Shown here: piece after piece, positions 45,301 to 53,744 of the stretch
Layout of the letters: each line of letters starts with the position of its first letter
Position numbering within the stretch: the stretch's first letter is position 1
Source of the DNA: Candidatus Zixiibacteriota bacterium
Lineage (GTDB): Bacteria; Zixibacteria; MSB-5A5; JAABVY01
Direction: 5' to 3'
Assembly (NCBI GenBank): GCA_011056555.1
Contig: DSEQ01000008.1
Location: 1-64,000, forward strand
Length of the DNA: 64,000 nucleotides
Notes under the pieces: model-generated
What the model was told of the DNA's origin: nothing
Database searches by the model: none
The model's input: only the letters and a program-made list of their open reading frames with translations
Translations under genes and position numbers: made by a program

Positions 45301-47744
45301 AATAATCTGGGAGTTCTATCAGGATAATGTTTTATAGCTACTTTTAAACTCGGTATGGGCGGGTTATAGTTATCCTCCGGCCACAACCACTGAAATCCGG
45401 GCCTGTCATCAGCGAGCCATTCTTGATTGAGATCGGCAAAGGACCTGGCGGATTCTTCCTGCGCCGCCTGTGCTTCCTCCGATTCTCCCGGACGAATCCC
45501 GATTATGTCAACCGAAAGACTGTCCTCACCTCGGGCAATATCGAGGAGCTGATATTTTGTGATTTTCTCTGAAATCACTTTAATATCGACCCGGCGGTTG
45601 AGATCATTTCTCCCGCGAATAATTTCTTCGGCAATCGGATCATCCGGCCCCTTGCCCGTTACTGTAAACTGGGATGAATCGAGGTCGAGCCCATCCACAA
45701 GATATTCAGCAACCGTCCGTGCCCGCGCCAGTGAGAGGGCGTAATTGTCAGGATAAATACTGCGGCTCCTCGGATTGATGGGAGTGTTGTCGGAATGGCC
45801 GGTGATATATATATGTTTTATATGAGATTCCTTATAGCGATCGATAATATCATCCAGATTATTTTTCATGAGTGAATCGAGTTTCACCTCGAATGATGGG
45901 AAATAAGGCGACAACATGATCGGCGCTGACGGCAGACGGTTTTCATGCGCACTGATTGTCAAACTGTTCCAGACAATTTGAGTTTTCTGATTAGCGCTAT
46001 CGGGCGTATCAAATATCATAAAACATTCAGTTCTTAATTCCGCCGTTGTATCGAAAGGACAGAGCGCGGCATCGAACGTCAACGTCTTTGACCTCTCTTC
46101 CGGCATGTCGCCCAGATTAAATGTCAGAACCTGTCCGGCTATCGAAGGATCGGCAACTGGATATTCCGCAAGGCGGCCGGTTCCCTCGAGATATTTCAAC
46201 TGCTCCGGCAACATTACCATCAAGCGCAGGTTACGGAGCGGGACGACGCTTCTTTCGAGACCGACTTTATAATGTATCATTGTGGAGTCAAGTCTACTGG
46301 ACAGTCTCAGTTTCAGTTCCCCGGTCTGTTTCGGCCGCAGCAGGACTTCGAAGTCAACCTGCCACAAACTGCCGGCCTGTAAATCTACAAATTTGGAATA
46401 TGGGCTGCCGGCGGAGCGGCTGTTTTCCTCGCAGGAAACGACCTCATACTGCCCGGGAAGTCCCTCCCTGTCAAGCTGCAGGACATGCGTTCCCGGGGCA
46501 ATCCCCTCGAAATGATACATGCCATTGGAATCGGTCACGGCGTAAGTACCGTCCTCGAGATAGATACGCACACCGGCAAGTCCCCGACCCGCCTGCCCGG
46601 CGCTTGCTGTATCACACTCGGCAATAAAAACACGTCCCGCTATAAAGGTCTCGATTCTAAAGAGTTCTTCGCGGACTTTGACTGTTGCAGCAGCCATGTT
46701 TGAAATCTGCCCGGTAACATCTGTGGCATGGGCCCTGTTAGTCAGTTCACCGGGCTTGGCGGCGGAACCGACCTCGACGACATAATTGATCTGGAAGCTC
46801 TCGCCCGGCGCCAGGGTATCCGAACTGAAAGTTAAGACCCTCCCGTCATTAGATATCTGCGGGTCGCTTCCGGGGATACCATCGAAAGTCGCGGAACCCG
46901 GCTGGTATCTCGTGGAATAGGGCAGGTTGTCATTTATGTAGATATCGTCCAGAGTTACCGTGCTCGTATTTTCGACTTTGAGACTGTACTGCAAATAGTC
47001 TCCGGGGGATACGACGCTTTTGCTCGCGGATTTGTTGATGAATATCGACGTCCCCTGCATCAGGAAGGTCAGCGTGTCCGATGATATGTCCAGGGAATCA
47101 TAAACATCGTAGTAGCCAGCCTGCAATCTCTGACCTTCTTGAGCTGCCACAGCCCCATTATATGCGGCCGAGGCCAGACCGAAACCCGTTTGAATATAAC
47201 CGCTGAAAATGCCGCTATTGAGGTCGGTTTCGGAGAGCCTCAGAAGTTCGCTCTCACCATTCTGCGCTGAAACGAGGTTTACCAGCACTGTCTCATTGAT
47301 GAAGCTGTCCAGATTCTGATCTGTGTCAGCCAGACGGATAAAAATCGGCTCCCCGAGGGTAAAGCGAGTCGATGAGACCAAAGGCAACGGCTGACTTATA
47401 TCTATATTACTGACTCCATCAGGTCCCAGGGGTGGCGCAAGCGGCTCAAACGGGCCCGAAGGCAATCCGCTGGAGCTGTAATAAGTGGTTGCTACCTGAA
47501 TCAGATCTGCAGAGGAATTGCCGGGAGCATAGCGCATAAACTCCAGAGTTGATTGGCTGCGCTCATTTTCCGTTGTAACAGTTACAACATTTGATTCTGA
47601 TGTGATTCCGTCCAGGCTTCCGACGGAGTACGTCGCCCTGGCGACATTGGTGATCTCCGTCTCGGGTGGAACGGCCATGGCCATATCCGCCCGGCAGAAG
47701 CACGATATTATGAAACAGAATATCAGAGCCCGAGAATTGGGCAT
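42327..47744 (-). CDS. Very large DUF11 / OmpA-like / probable beta-barrel surface protein
   Basis: Signal peptide ('ALIFCFIISCFCRADMAMA'), then beta-rich repeats including one clear DUF11 domain ('SPGDYLQYSLKVENTSTVTL') and an SdrD-B-like unit ('GVRIYLEDGTYAVTDSNGMYHFEGI'). An OmpA-like peptidoglycan-binding domain follows ('ITGHSDNTP', 'ALSLARARTVAEYL', 'GRNDLNRRVDI'). The last 750 residues are strand-rich with many aromatic/Arg alternations, probably an outer-membrane barrel. It could anchor or export the DUF11 proteins encoded just upstream. The frame extends to a TTG at 47894, but the ATG at 47744 puts the signal peptide at the N-terminus; neither has a good ribosome site. It is last gene of the cluster. 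Confidence 0.78.
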   Translation of the reverse strand: MPNSRALIFCFIISCFCRADMAMAVPPETEITNVARATYSVGSLDGITSESNVVTVTTENERSQSTLEFMRYAPGNSSADLIQVATTYYSSSGLPSGPFEPLAPPLGPDGVSNIDISQPLPLVSSTRFTLGEPIFIRLADTDQNLDSFINETVLVNLVSAQNGESELLRLSETDLNSGIFSGYIQTGFGLASAAYNGAVAAQEGQRLQAGYYDVYDSLDISSDTLTFLMQGTSIFINKSASKSVVSPGDYLQYSLKVENTSTVTLDDIYINDNLPYSTRYQPGSATFDGIPGSDPQISNDGRVLTFSSDTLAPGESFQINYVVEVGSAAKPGELTNRAHATDVTGQISNMAAATVKVREELFRIETFIAGRVFIAECDTASAGQAGRGLAGVRIYLEDGTYAVTDSNGMYHFEGIAPGTHVLQLDREGLPGQYEVVSCEENSRSAGSPYSKFVDLQAGSLWQVDFEVLLRPKQTGELKLRLSSRLDSTMIHYKVGLERSVVPLRNLRLMVMLPEQLKYLEGTGRLAEYPVADPSIAGQVLTFNLGDMPEERSKTLTFDAALCPFDTTAELRTECFMIFDTPDSANQKTQIVWNSLTISAHENRLPSAPIMLSPYFPSFEVKLDSLMKNNLDDIIDRYKESHIKHIYITGHSDNTPINPRSRSIYPDNYALSLARARTVAEYLVDGLDLDSSQFTVTGKGPDDPIAEEIIRGRNDLNRRVDIKVISEKITKYQLLDIARGEDSLSVDIIGIRPGESEEAQAAQEESARSFADLNQEWLADDRPGFQWLWPEDNYNPPIPSLKVAIKHYPDRTPRLLLDGKQVSSLNFSETVSGGSDSVAISIWTGIDLREGTNNFSAVLYDRSGRFSVISRTIHYSGPPVGVEVVDSLSRLIADGREPAIIAVRLIDSDGYPARPGVAGEWSVDPPYMARQTVKDLRAHPLLEIAGQNPRYLVGENGIATLELQPSSRSGEALLRFHLLDREEELRVWLRPALKDWMLVGLAEGTVGYNTTRGSRSNLADAGVDDKTYSEGRAACFARGSIQGDLLLTLALDSRRWNSNPDSNMFRTINPEAFYPLYGDNMMQDYGSSSSRGIFARLEAANYYAMFGDYSTGLNVTELSRYNRTFNGLKFEGNAERKNFNLFLSRSNQAFVKDEIQGDGTSGPYALSRNNIVVNSERVVIETRDRFQNDVIISRQTMRQFLDYDIDYYSGVIFFKRPVPSRDEQFNPLFITVDYESNDANDRSYNYGGRVGIDLAEESLNVGGTYIHEGRIGGYGHLGSIDATLAVGDGIQLKTEFAASKVKEGTGRSSGNAYLIELERKMKKLSGKIFIRNLDPEFGLGQLSLSERGMRKFGAAATYRLRESLILNGHAYSQSYLSTDSRRNFGEIKINTTEKRLSAQGGIRYAEDRLADGTVNRSCQLMAGGSYKIWADRLELRLMREQSIIKNNNPDFPTRTTLGADYHISRHLTFFAQQDFASGSKLTANDTRFGFKAEPWKGARIHTDIDRRYNENAQRLFSNIGLVQAWQINDKLSLNFSLDHGELIAGEGDLFPDSTLTPASGNPDNFTALSLGGSYHEKKWSSTARIEYRDSKIEDRLGITANMFGEPRGGLGLLISTRVNKSETSSGLRKLDGDIRLGFVYRPLRTRWLALNRLDFIFSTQEGGQFDYDNWRLVENINVNCRFSTRLSTALQYGAKYMREVIGPNRYRGYTDLIGLESRYDLGSRWDIGGRLSLLHSWSLKQYQYGSGISMGYSLFKNAWASLGYNFSGFDDRDFSEGNFTARGPFLQVRFKFDDMTVKNIARSLGL

Positions 47745-47911
47745 ACTCCGGCGCTGAGCGTCAGCGGCAATGCCGCCCGCACGGCCGTCCCGCTCTAATT
47801 CAGGCGGGCGCCAGTGAGTAACGCCCCATAATCGGGCAGCGGCATCGGTAAGAATTCCGATGCCACTGCGCCAGTATTTCAAGATCACATTCAAGGCTCT
47901 AAGAGCTGGTC

Positions 47912-49039
47912 CTAATTAATGATAGCGTCGAATGTGACCTGCGCTGTTCCGTCATTTACGCCATCGTTAGCGTCAACGACTGAATTGGTCACCCTGATGT
48001 AGGCGACCGGCGACGTCTCGACAGCGGACCAACTGACACCGTCGGCAGAATACTCGATTGTGACCGTGGCCGCGCCATTGCTGTTGGCTGTATTCACCGA
48101 GGCGCTTACAAAAGTGGTATTGGCCGGGATCTGATCGGACACAACCACCGCCTCCGCATTTGTGCTGCCGCTGTTGGCGATATCAATTGTGTAACGGATA
48201 GTGGCTCCCGGAATCGCCTTGGGATTGGTGGCGCCGTTAAATGGATCGCTGACCACCACAGAGTTCTTGAGGATGGTTAAAATCGCGGAACCGACAACAT
48301 AGACGTCCCTGCTGGAAAAACGGCCATCGAGCATACCGTCAACAGAACCGGCTTGATCTGCAAAAACTATCTGGACCGTGGCCGGATCGTCCGGGATGTC
48401 ATTGGGGGTGCCGCCGGGGCTGATATGGCCGTTATCGTCGTTGAGGATATCGGCGCCCTGCGCTCCCGGAGTGCCGCCCTGGGCGGTCTGGGCCATCAGG
48501 TCATAAATCGCTCCGTCTGAGTCCACACGGTCGATGGGAATATCGGCAACTACGAAAACCGTGACCATGCCGTCCGCGGCGAGCTCGTCTATGTAAGTCT
48601 GGACATCGACACCGACATCATAAATGCCGTTGCCGTTGGCATCGACAAACACCTGAACATTCGTGGCGTCAAAATTATCTGTTACGCCATAAAACGTCCC
48701 AGTTCCCGCCAGGGCGGTCAGGGAGTAGTCCTGCACGGTGTTGCCTGTATTGGTGACCAGGTAGGTCAGGACCATCGCATTGCTGCCCGGTACGACCACA
48801 ACAGCGGCCCCATCAACTGTGGTAACTGTCAGATCGACCTTGTTATCGACCACGAATGATGCTGTGTTGCTGACGATCTGAGTCTGGCTGATACCTCCGA
48901 CACTGTAGTCGAGGGTAGCGGAATTGTCAATGCTCGTGCCGCTCGGAGTCCCGAGGGCCATTGCCATCTGAGCGGAGCCCAGAATAAGCAGGCAGGCCAC
49001 AAGCAATCCTGAAAGCGTCGCTTGAATTGAGGTTCTCAT
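47912..49039 (-). CDS. Secreted DUF11-type repeat protein
   Basis: A signal peptide (to about 'MAMA') precedes 'GTPSGTSIDNSATLDYSV', a beta-rich middle with an Asp-rich calcium-like segment ('DANGNGIYDVGVD'), and a C-terminal DUF11 domain ('ITPKAIPGATIRYTIDI'-like block, 'VSDQIPANTTFV'). It ends 'VTFDAIIN' without a T9SS tail. The role is probably structural. A GGGAGG ribosome site is well placed. Close relative of the frameshifted gene at 49603-50593: same order of blocks and same ending. Confidence 0.82.
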   Translation of the reverse strand: MRTSIQATLSGLLVACLLILGSAQMAMALGTPSGTSIDNSATLDYSVGGISQTQIVSNTASFVVDNKVDLTVTTVDGAAVVVVPGSNAMVLTYLVTNTGNTVQDYSLTALAGTGTFYGVTDNFDATNVQVFVDANGNGIYDVGVDVQTYIDELAADGMVTVFVVADIPIDRVDSDGAIYDLMAQTAQGGTPGAQGADILNDDNGHISPGGTPNDIPDDPATVQIVFADQAGSVDGMLDGRFSSRDVYVVGSAILTILKNSVVVSDPFNGATNPKAIPGATIRYTIDIANSGSTNAEAVVVSDQIPANTTFVSASVNTANSNGAATVTIEYSADGVSWSAVETSPVAYIRVTNSVVDANDGVNDGTAQVTFDAIIN

Positions 49040-49090
49040 AATACCTCCCTTAAGGTTAATAGGTTTGGTTTTATATGTTAACTTCTCTAA

Positions 49091-49588
49091 TTATTCCAGT
49101 CTGGCTCTATAGCTGACCGTTCCGCCTGACTTCGGTGCCACCGACTGGCTGATAGTCCAGCGGATATTTGTGTAGTTCGTCGCTTTTGCCGCGACCGGGT
49201 TTCCCCCGGCATCCTGTACCTTCAGGTTTTCCGGGAGGTCGAAGCTTTTGCCGTTGTCAACCGAAAAGGTTATGACACAGCTGTGGTCAGATGCACTGCC
49301 TGGCACATAGTGCATATGCTCGGGAATCGGGTTATTCACGACCAGGTTCTCGGCCGGCTCATCACCATTATTGGTAAAGGTGATAGTATAGATCACCTCG
49401 TCGCCCGGAATGACTCTCTCCGCAGGAACTCGCTGCTTGACAGTCGCCCCATCCGGCCCGATAACTTCAATTTCCTTTTCGGCGATAACATTGACCTCAA
49501 CCTTGCCCTTTTCAGGCACAGGGTCGGAGCCAAACGCCGCGGATATCAGGGCCAGAATCAGCATTGTGGTTACTACAATACTTTTCAC
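49091..49588 (-). CDS. Short secreted DUF11-domain protein
   Basis: A GTG start with GGAGG 4 bases upstream; a signal peptide ends near 'AAFGS'. The body is one DUF11 domain ('VIPGDEVIYTITFTNNGDEPAENLVVNNPIPEHM', residues about 60-93) ending 'SGGTVSYRARLE'. A single-domain relative of its neighbours in the cluster, 50 bases before the next gene, so co-transcription is likely. Confidence 0.82.
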   Translation of the reverse strand: MKSIVVTTMLILALISAAFGSDPVPEKGKVEVNVIAEKEIEVIGPDGATVKQRVPAERVIPGDEVIYTITFTNNGDEPAENLVVNNPIPEHMHYVPGSASDHSCVITFSVDNGKSFDLPENLKVQDAGGNPVAAKATNYTNIRWTISQSVAPKSGGTVSYRARLE

Positions 49589-49602
49589 GAAACCTCCTGT
49601 GT

Positions 49603-50134
49603 TTAGTTTATTATTACATCAAAAGTTATTATTTGCTCTTGTGATGGAATCGCAATGTCCCCCAGTCGAACTGTTACCACCCCGGGTGTCGTCTGACCTG
49701 CATCACCGGCATCGGCATCGGCTTCATCCGTCAGGGGAACAGAGTTGAGTGTCAGTGTTCCGGCAACAAAAGTCGTATTTTCGGGGATGCTGTCTGTAAT
49801 AACTACAGATCGGGCGCTGCCGGATCCCGATGCCGTCACAGTGATTGTATATGAAAGCGTCGCGCCCGTGACGGGTCTGCTCCCGCCGGATGCGTCGCTG
49901 ATTACCACTGACTTGACTAAAAGTATGGACACATTTGATACAAGATAGGTCCCTGCATCATCATCATCTCCGCCGGAACTCCCGAGGACCGCATCAAGTC
50001 CAAAATCACCCTGGCCCGGGAATACTGTGCCGGGAGTGCCCGAACCCACAATTGATGTCGCTGAGAGCCGCGTATTGCCTTGACTTCCGTCTACCAGGTT
50101 TTCAGGGATGTCATTCAGCACAAATACGACAATG
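49603..50134 (-). CDS. Secreted DUF11-type protein, C-terminal part (frameshifted gene)
   Basis: This frame supplies the missing second half of the gene starting at 50593: 'VVFVLNDIPENLVDG', then a DUF11 domain ('VTGATLSYTITVTASGSG', 'ITDSIPENTTFV') and the ending 'ITFDVIIN', as in the sister gene at 47912. One extra base near 50134 (or a two-base loss) separates it from the first half. It has no signal peptide or ribosome site of its own, so it depends on the upstream part. Confidence 0.65.
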
Positions 50135-50593
50135 GATTGAATCGGCATTGAGCACCGGGTCATTTGTCCCGCGATGATATTGTAGGTCCACATATGGGTC
50201 ATACAGACCGTTGCCGTCGGCATCGAGGAAGATTCCTCTTGAAGCCGGGTCAAATTCATCCCCGTCAAGGCGGACGGTATTTTCGAGCAGATAACTGTCG
50301 CTTCCATTGCCGGTGTTGGTCACCACAAAGCTCGTAACCTCGGCCGTATCTCCCGGGTTAACGCTGACAGGGGCGGCATCCTGCCACTGGACATTGACCT
50401 CAAGCAATTCCACCACCCGGGTGGTGGCGACATTGCTATTGACGACAAAATTCGACGAATCGATTCTATAAGTGACTGTCGCCTGGTTCACAATATTCGT
50501 TCCCGAGGGCGTGCCCGCTGCCATCAGCAGGTTATTCGACAAAACGAGGATTGCCGCAAGCAGCACTAAAATAGCTGAATGCCTTGGCGTCAT
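50111..50593 (-). CDS. Secreted DUF11-type protein, N-terminal part (frameshifted gene)
   Basis: Signal peptide ('ILVLLAAILVLSNNLLMAA'), then 'GTPSGTNIVNQATVTYRI' and a calcium-like 'DADGNGLYDPYVDLQ' segment, parallel to the gene at 47912. Conserved sequence stops at 'NADSI'; the remaining residues to the stop at 50111 are out-of-frame, and the true continuation is in the 49603-50134 piece. Either a mutation or a base-call error in the assembly. Confidence 0.7.
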   Translation of the reverse strand: MTPRHSAILVLLAAILVLSNNLLMAAGTPSGTNIVNQATVTYRIDSSNFVVNSNVATTRVVELLEVNVQWQDAAPVSVNPGDTAEVTSFVVTNTGNGSDSYLLENTVRLDGDEFDPASRGIFLDADGNGLYDPYVDLQYHRGTNDPVLNADSIHCRICAE

Positions 50594-50714
50594 AACTCAC
50601 CGTCGGCTGTTAAATATTGAAATCGGCACTGTCGCAAAATCTTCTTGCTGTATCCGCTGTTAAGGGGTCTTACCATATTCCTCGTTCTCGCTTTATTGTG
50701 CTCCGGATCATTAT

Positions 50715-52616
50715 TCAGTGCAGACGAACCATGAATTTTATAGTGAAATTGGGATAGCTGCTGCCGGCCGCGCCCTCAAAAGCGCCAGTGGGATTGACCG
50801 ATATATTTGTGACGGCCGGATCGAAACCGGTACTGTCGGGCACCGGCGTATAGGTGTAGCTCGCGCCGCTGTCGCTTGAAAAGGCCAGGTCATCGGTGAG
50901 GCTGTTCAAGCCTTCGTAATTGTAGCTCATACCGGAGGGAGGCATACCGTCCTCGAATACCACCGGTCCGCCACCGCTGATGTCACCAACAAACAGCGAC
51001 GCATTCGAGCCGATCATATCATTGATAAGCACAGAATGGTCATCGGCCATTCCGATTCCCCCGTTGGTGACGGTAACAGTGTAAAGCAATGTGGCACCCG
51101 GGATCGCTTTGGGGTTGTTGTTGCCGTTGACCGGATCGGATATGACCTGGGTCGATTTCAGTATCATGATGTCAGGCATTCCGACTATTATGGTCACTGA
51201 CGCTGGAGCGTAATCGCTAAGGTCAAGCGTAGTGTCAACGATTATGTTACCGACTGCCGCGAAGGCAAAATTCGTGTAGGCGCCTTCCACCGCCGGAAAA
51301 ATCATACCAAAAGCCAGGGTGGCGGTACCGCCGGGATCGACCGGGAATGGACCGGTCCACTTCATCTGCGGGCCAAGAATCTCCGGATCAGCACAGGGAA
51401 CGGTATTAAATTGGCTGGTGCCGTCAAGATACACCGGAGTAGCCGGGGATGACGGCAATATATCTATTACAGAGTCGATTTGGGCTGTGAGGGCACCTGA
51501 ATTCACGATAGTTATGGTGTAAGTAGCCGTGTCTCCTCCACAGATATTCGGGGGAAGGATATTCTTCTGAATTGTGAGGAGATTTACAGCAGGAAGGATG
51601 GGATCTATTTCATAATAGCTGTCTGTCTTGTCATGTTTCATGCGTGCGCCGCTGCTTACTGTAGCGACTGGGCTGGCGACTGTCGGGCCGGAGGCGACCC
51701 CGGCCACACGAAAAGTGTAAACGGCGTGATAGCTGATACTTTTTCTGCTTGTCCCGGAATAATAGAGCTGATTTGTGAGGTTGGCATTGATCCCCCCGCT
51801 CAAGGTTATTTCTGTCTGCACCAGCTCATACGCGTCCGCTAGCCAATCCGGGAATCCAGCCGGGGAAAAGATCATCACGCCATCTCTGCCGATTATCCCG
51901 CACTCTCCGTCGACCTCAATAGTAAGTATGCCTCCCAGACTCGGCGGAGTCGGTCCCGACACAATGGTTGTGACTTTGCTTGAAGCTGCCGATACGGAGG
52001 AGCCTATGGATTCGAAAGTAAATGACATACTCGAGATAAGCGTTCCGGATGGCGGTTCTCCAGCGTAGACGCTTATGGTGTGGCTCTGAGGCACAGAGCT
52101 CGCACCGCTTGCCTGAAGGTAAAAGAATGCGGTTTCTGTAGTGCCGACTGGAAGGGAGTCAAAATGGCAGAGACTGGTCTCATTGGTGGCCAGAGACACT
52201 ACTCCCCCTGTAAAACCGCCTATTTCGACCCATACATCATAGTAATCTGTTGGTCCGGTGTTTGTGATCTGGTATGATACATACCTCGCCATAAGATTGT
52301 CGGCGGCGTCAACATAAAATTGGTCTCCTGAGCTGCATACTATACTGACCGCCGCCGAAGCTCCCTGGGCCAGAATACAGATAGTGAATATGATAAATGC
52401 CGTCAGAGGCATGAGGCTGCACCGGTTCCGGCGCTTTGGCAAATCTGGAATTATCGGGATTGGGGGAAAGCGTCCGGTATTGGCAGGGCCGAGCCGGGTT
52501 CTTATGTTCATGAGTAAGGTAATCGGGTTACAGCACGACAGCATATTAAAAAATCCTGAGCATTTCTTCCCGAAAAAGATTGATGGCTGCCGGCCCCGCA
52601 GGAACGACACGGCCAT
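50715..52616 (-). CDS. Large secreted DUF11-type protein, first gene of the surface cluster
   Basis: A signal peptide is evident at 'LTAFIIFTICILAQGASAA', but the frame opens about 70 residues earlier and no start has a clear ribosome site, so the true N-terminus is uncertain (candidates 52616, 52544, 52511, or the ATG directly before LTAFII). The mature part has several beta-sandwich units, including two DUF11-like domains ('ICGGDTATYTITIVNSG', 'AIPGATLLYTVTVTNGG'). No T9SS tail or anchor. It heads a minus-strand series of four DUF11 genes followed by the giant barrel protein. Confidence 0.75.
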   Translation of the reverse strand: MAVSFLRGRQPSIFFGKKCSGFFNMLSCCNPITLLMNIRTRLGPANTGRFPPIPIIPDLPKRRNRCSLMPLTAFIIFTICILAQGASAAVSIVCSSGDQFYVDAADNLMARYVSYQITNTGPTDYYDVWVEIGGFTGGVVSLATNETSLCHFDSLPVGTTETAFFYLQASGASSVPQSHTISVYAGEPPSGTLISSMSFTFESIGSSVSAASSKVTTIVSGPTPPSLGGILTIEVDGECGIIGRDGVMIFSPAGFPDWLADAYELVQTEITLSGGINANLTNQLYYSGTSRKSISYHAVYTFRVAGVASGPTVASPVATVSSGARMKHDKTDSYYEIDPILPAVNLLTIQKNILPPNICGGDTATYTITIVNSGALTAQIDSVIDILPSSPATPVYLDGTSQFNTVPCADPEILGPQMKWTGPFPVDPGGTATLAFGMIFPAVEGAYTNFAFAAVGNIIVDTTLDLSDYAPASVTIIVGMPDIMILKSTQVISDPVNGNNNPKAIPGATLLYTVTVTNGGIGMADDHSVLINDMIGSNASLFVGDISGGGPVVFEDGMPPSGMSYNYEGLNSLTDDLAFSSDSGASYTYTPVPDSTGFDPAVTNISVNPTGAFEGAAGSSYPNFTIKFMVRLH

Positions 52617-53119
52617 GGAATAAGCGTTGTATCTTTATATTCGGCTTGATCTTAGAAATATTTAACCGGTAAGACGGAAGGTCTTAGCCATATACGATGA
52701 GGCCGCTAATGAACCTGCCGGTGTCGGCCCGCAATCCATCCTTTTGCGATCGGCTGTATCTTGGCTCGGCACAGTTTAAGCCGATGGGCTCCTTGGATTT
52801 GTGGCAGGTAAGAGGATCAATACAATTGGACGGGGAAAAGACGAAGCAAAAAGCTGGCAAGTAGATTATCCATTATTCGGCCGTTTTGAAGAAAGCAGAA
52901 AGAACGGGTGTGGAAATCCAAAGAAAAAGCGCCCCCGTAAAGAATAGTCTAAGTTATTCGCGCTTCAATAATTGTACTGTGATTGTGTTCGGTATTTGCT
53001 GGGAAGCTAATCAAGAACTTGTTGAACTCAACAGGACTCTCCGGAGTGAAAAGGAATCTCCTGCATAGCCCGCTCTTTATGTCCAGAATCACATGCCGTG
53101 AAAATTGCCAAGTCCTGTT
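52617..53119. other. Gene-poor region
   Basis: About 500 bases with no convincing gene. A 55-codon frame at 52697-52864 lacks a ribosome site and family resemblance. Confidence 0.4.
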
Positions 53120-53266
53120 TCAGGGGAGGTTGAAGCTTTTGAGCTGGAGGTCTCCTCTTAGTAATCCTTTCACATCGGGTTCTTTAACCTCAACGTTTTC
53201 AATGACCTTTGATGGTAGCGACAAAACTCCAAAGTGAGCCCAAAATTCGAAGGGATCTTCGTTCAT
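53120..53266 (-). CDS. Short hypothetical protein, possibly the remnant of a longer gene
   Basis: 48 residues (from 'MNEDPFEFWAHFGVL' to 'LKSFNLP') with protein-like composition. The open frame continues upstream of the ATG for another 18 or so codons without a start. No clear ribosome site. It may be a small cytoplasmic protein or the tail of a decayed gene. Not recognised. Confidence 0.3.
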   Translation of the reverse strand: MNEDPFEFWAHFGVLSLPSKVIENVEVKEPDVKGLLRGDLQLKSFNLP

Positions 53267-53377
53267 CCGGTATTCTTGCCGGATGATTTTGAAAGTCGCC
53301 TTTGACTTATAGACTGCCTTTCATTAGCTGATCAAAGAAATTTTGATAGGGCTCGATTTGCGATCAGTCGCTTTTCT

Positions 53378-53713
53378 TTAATCGCTTTCTTCCGCTAACG
53401 AACACCATATAACGAGCACAACGGCGCCTGTTTCTGAGCTGAATGGTCCGTGCGCGACCCTCTTGGGAATCACGCGAAAAGTGCCTGCCGGGTACTTCTT
53501 TCCCTCGCTCTCCAATTGGCCTTCGAGCACATAATGGAGCTCTGTGAAGCGATGCGAATGAGCATCCATCTTCCAACCGGGAGGAAGCTTCAGCATAGTG
53601 ACCCGGGGCGCGATACTGCCGCCCACGCTAAGCACCTTCTCCTCGGTCCCGCCCGGATATCCCGGAGCACCGAGCCATTCCAAATCACCTGCATTCACGG
53701 TGACTGCATTCAT
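53378..53713 (-). CDS. Cupin-domain protein
   Basis: A single small cupin barrel of 111 residues. Motif 1 is 'HSHRFTELHYVLEGQL' (two His and Glu metal ligands) and motif 2 is 'PAGTFRVIPKRVAHGP'. Such proteins range from metal-dependent dioxygenases to sugar or sensor binding; substrate unknown. The ATG at 53713 has a perfect AAAGGAGG upstream; the frame extends further but overlaps the transporter gene. It is 31 bases after the transporter stop, hence probably one transcript. Confidence 0.87.
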   Translation of the reverse strand: MNAVTVNAGDLEWLGAPGYPGGTEEKVLSVGGSIAPRVTMLKLPPGWKMDAHSHRFTELHYVLEGQLESEGKKYPAGTFRVIPKRVAHGPFSSETGAVVLVIWCSLAEESD

Positions 53714-53744
53714 GATAAACCTCCTTTCTCTCCCCCTGCTAATT

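Noticed and set aside
52697..52864. 55-codon open frame on the plus strand
   Set aside because: No ribosome site, promoter or recognisable family.
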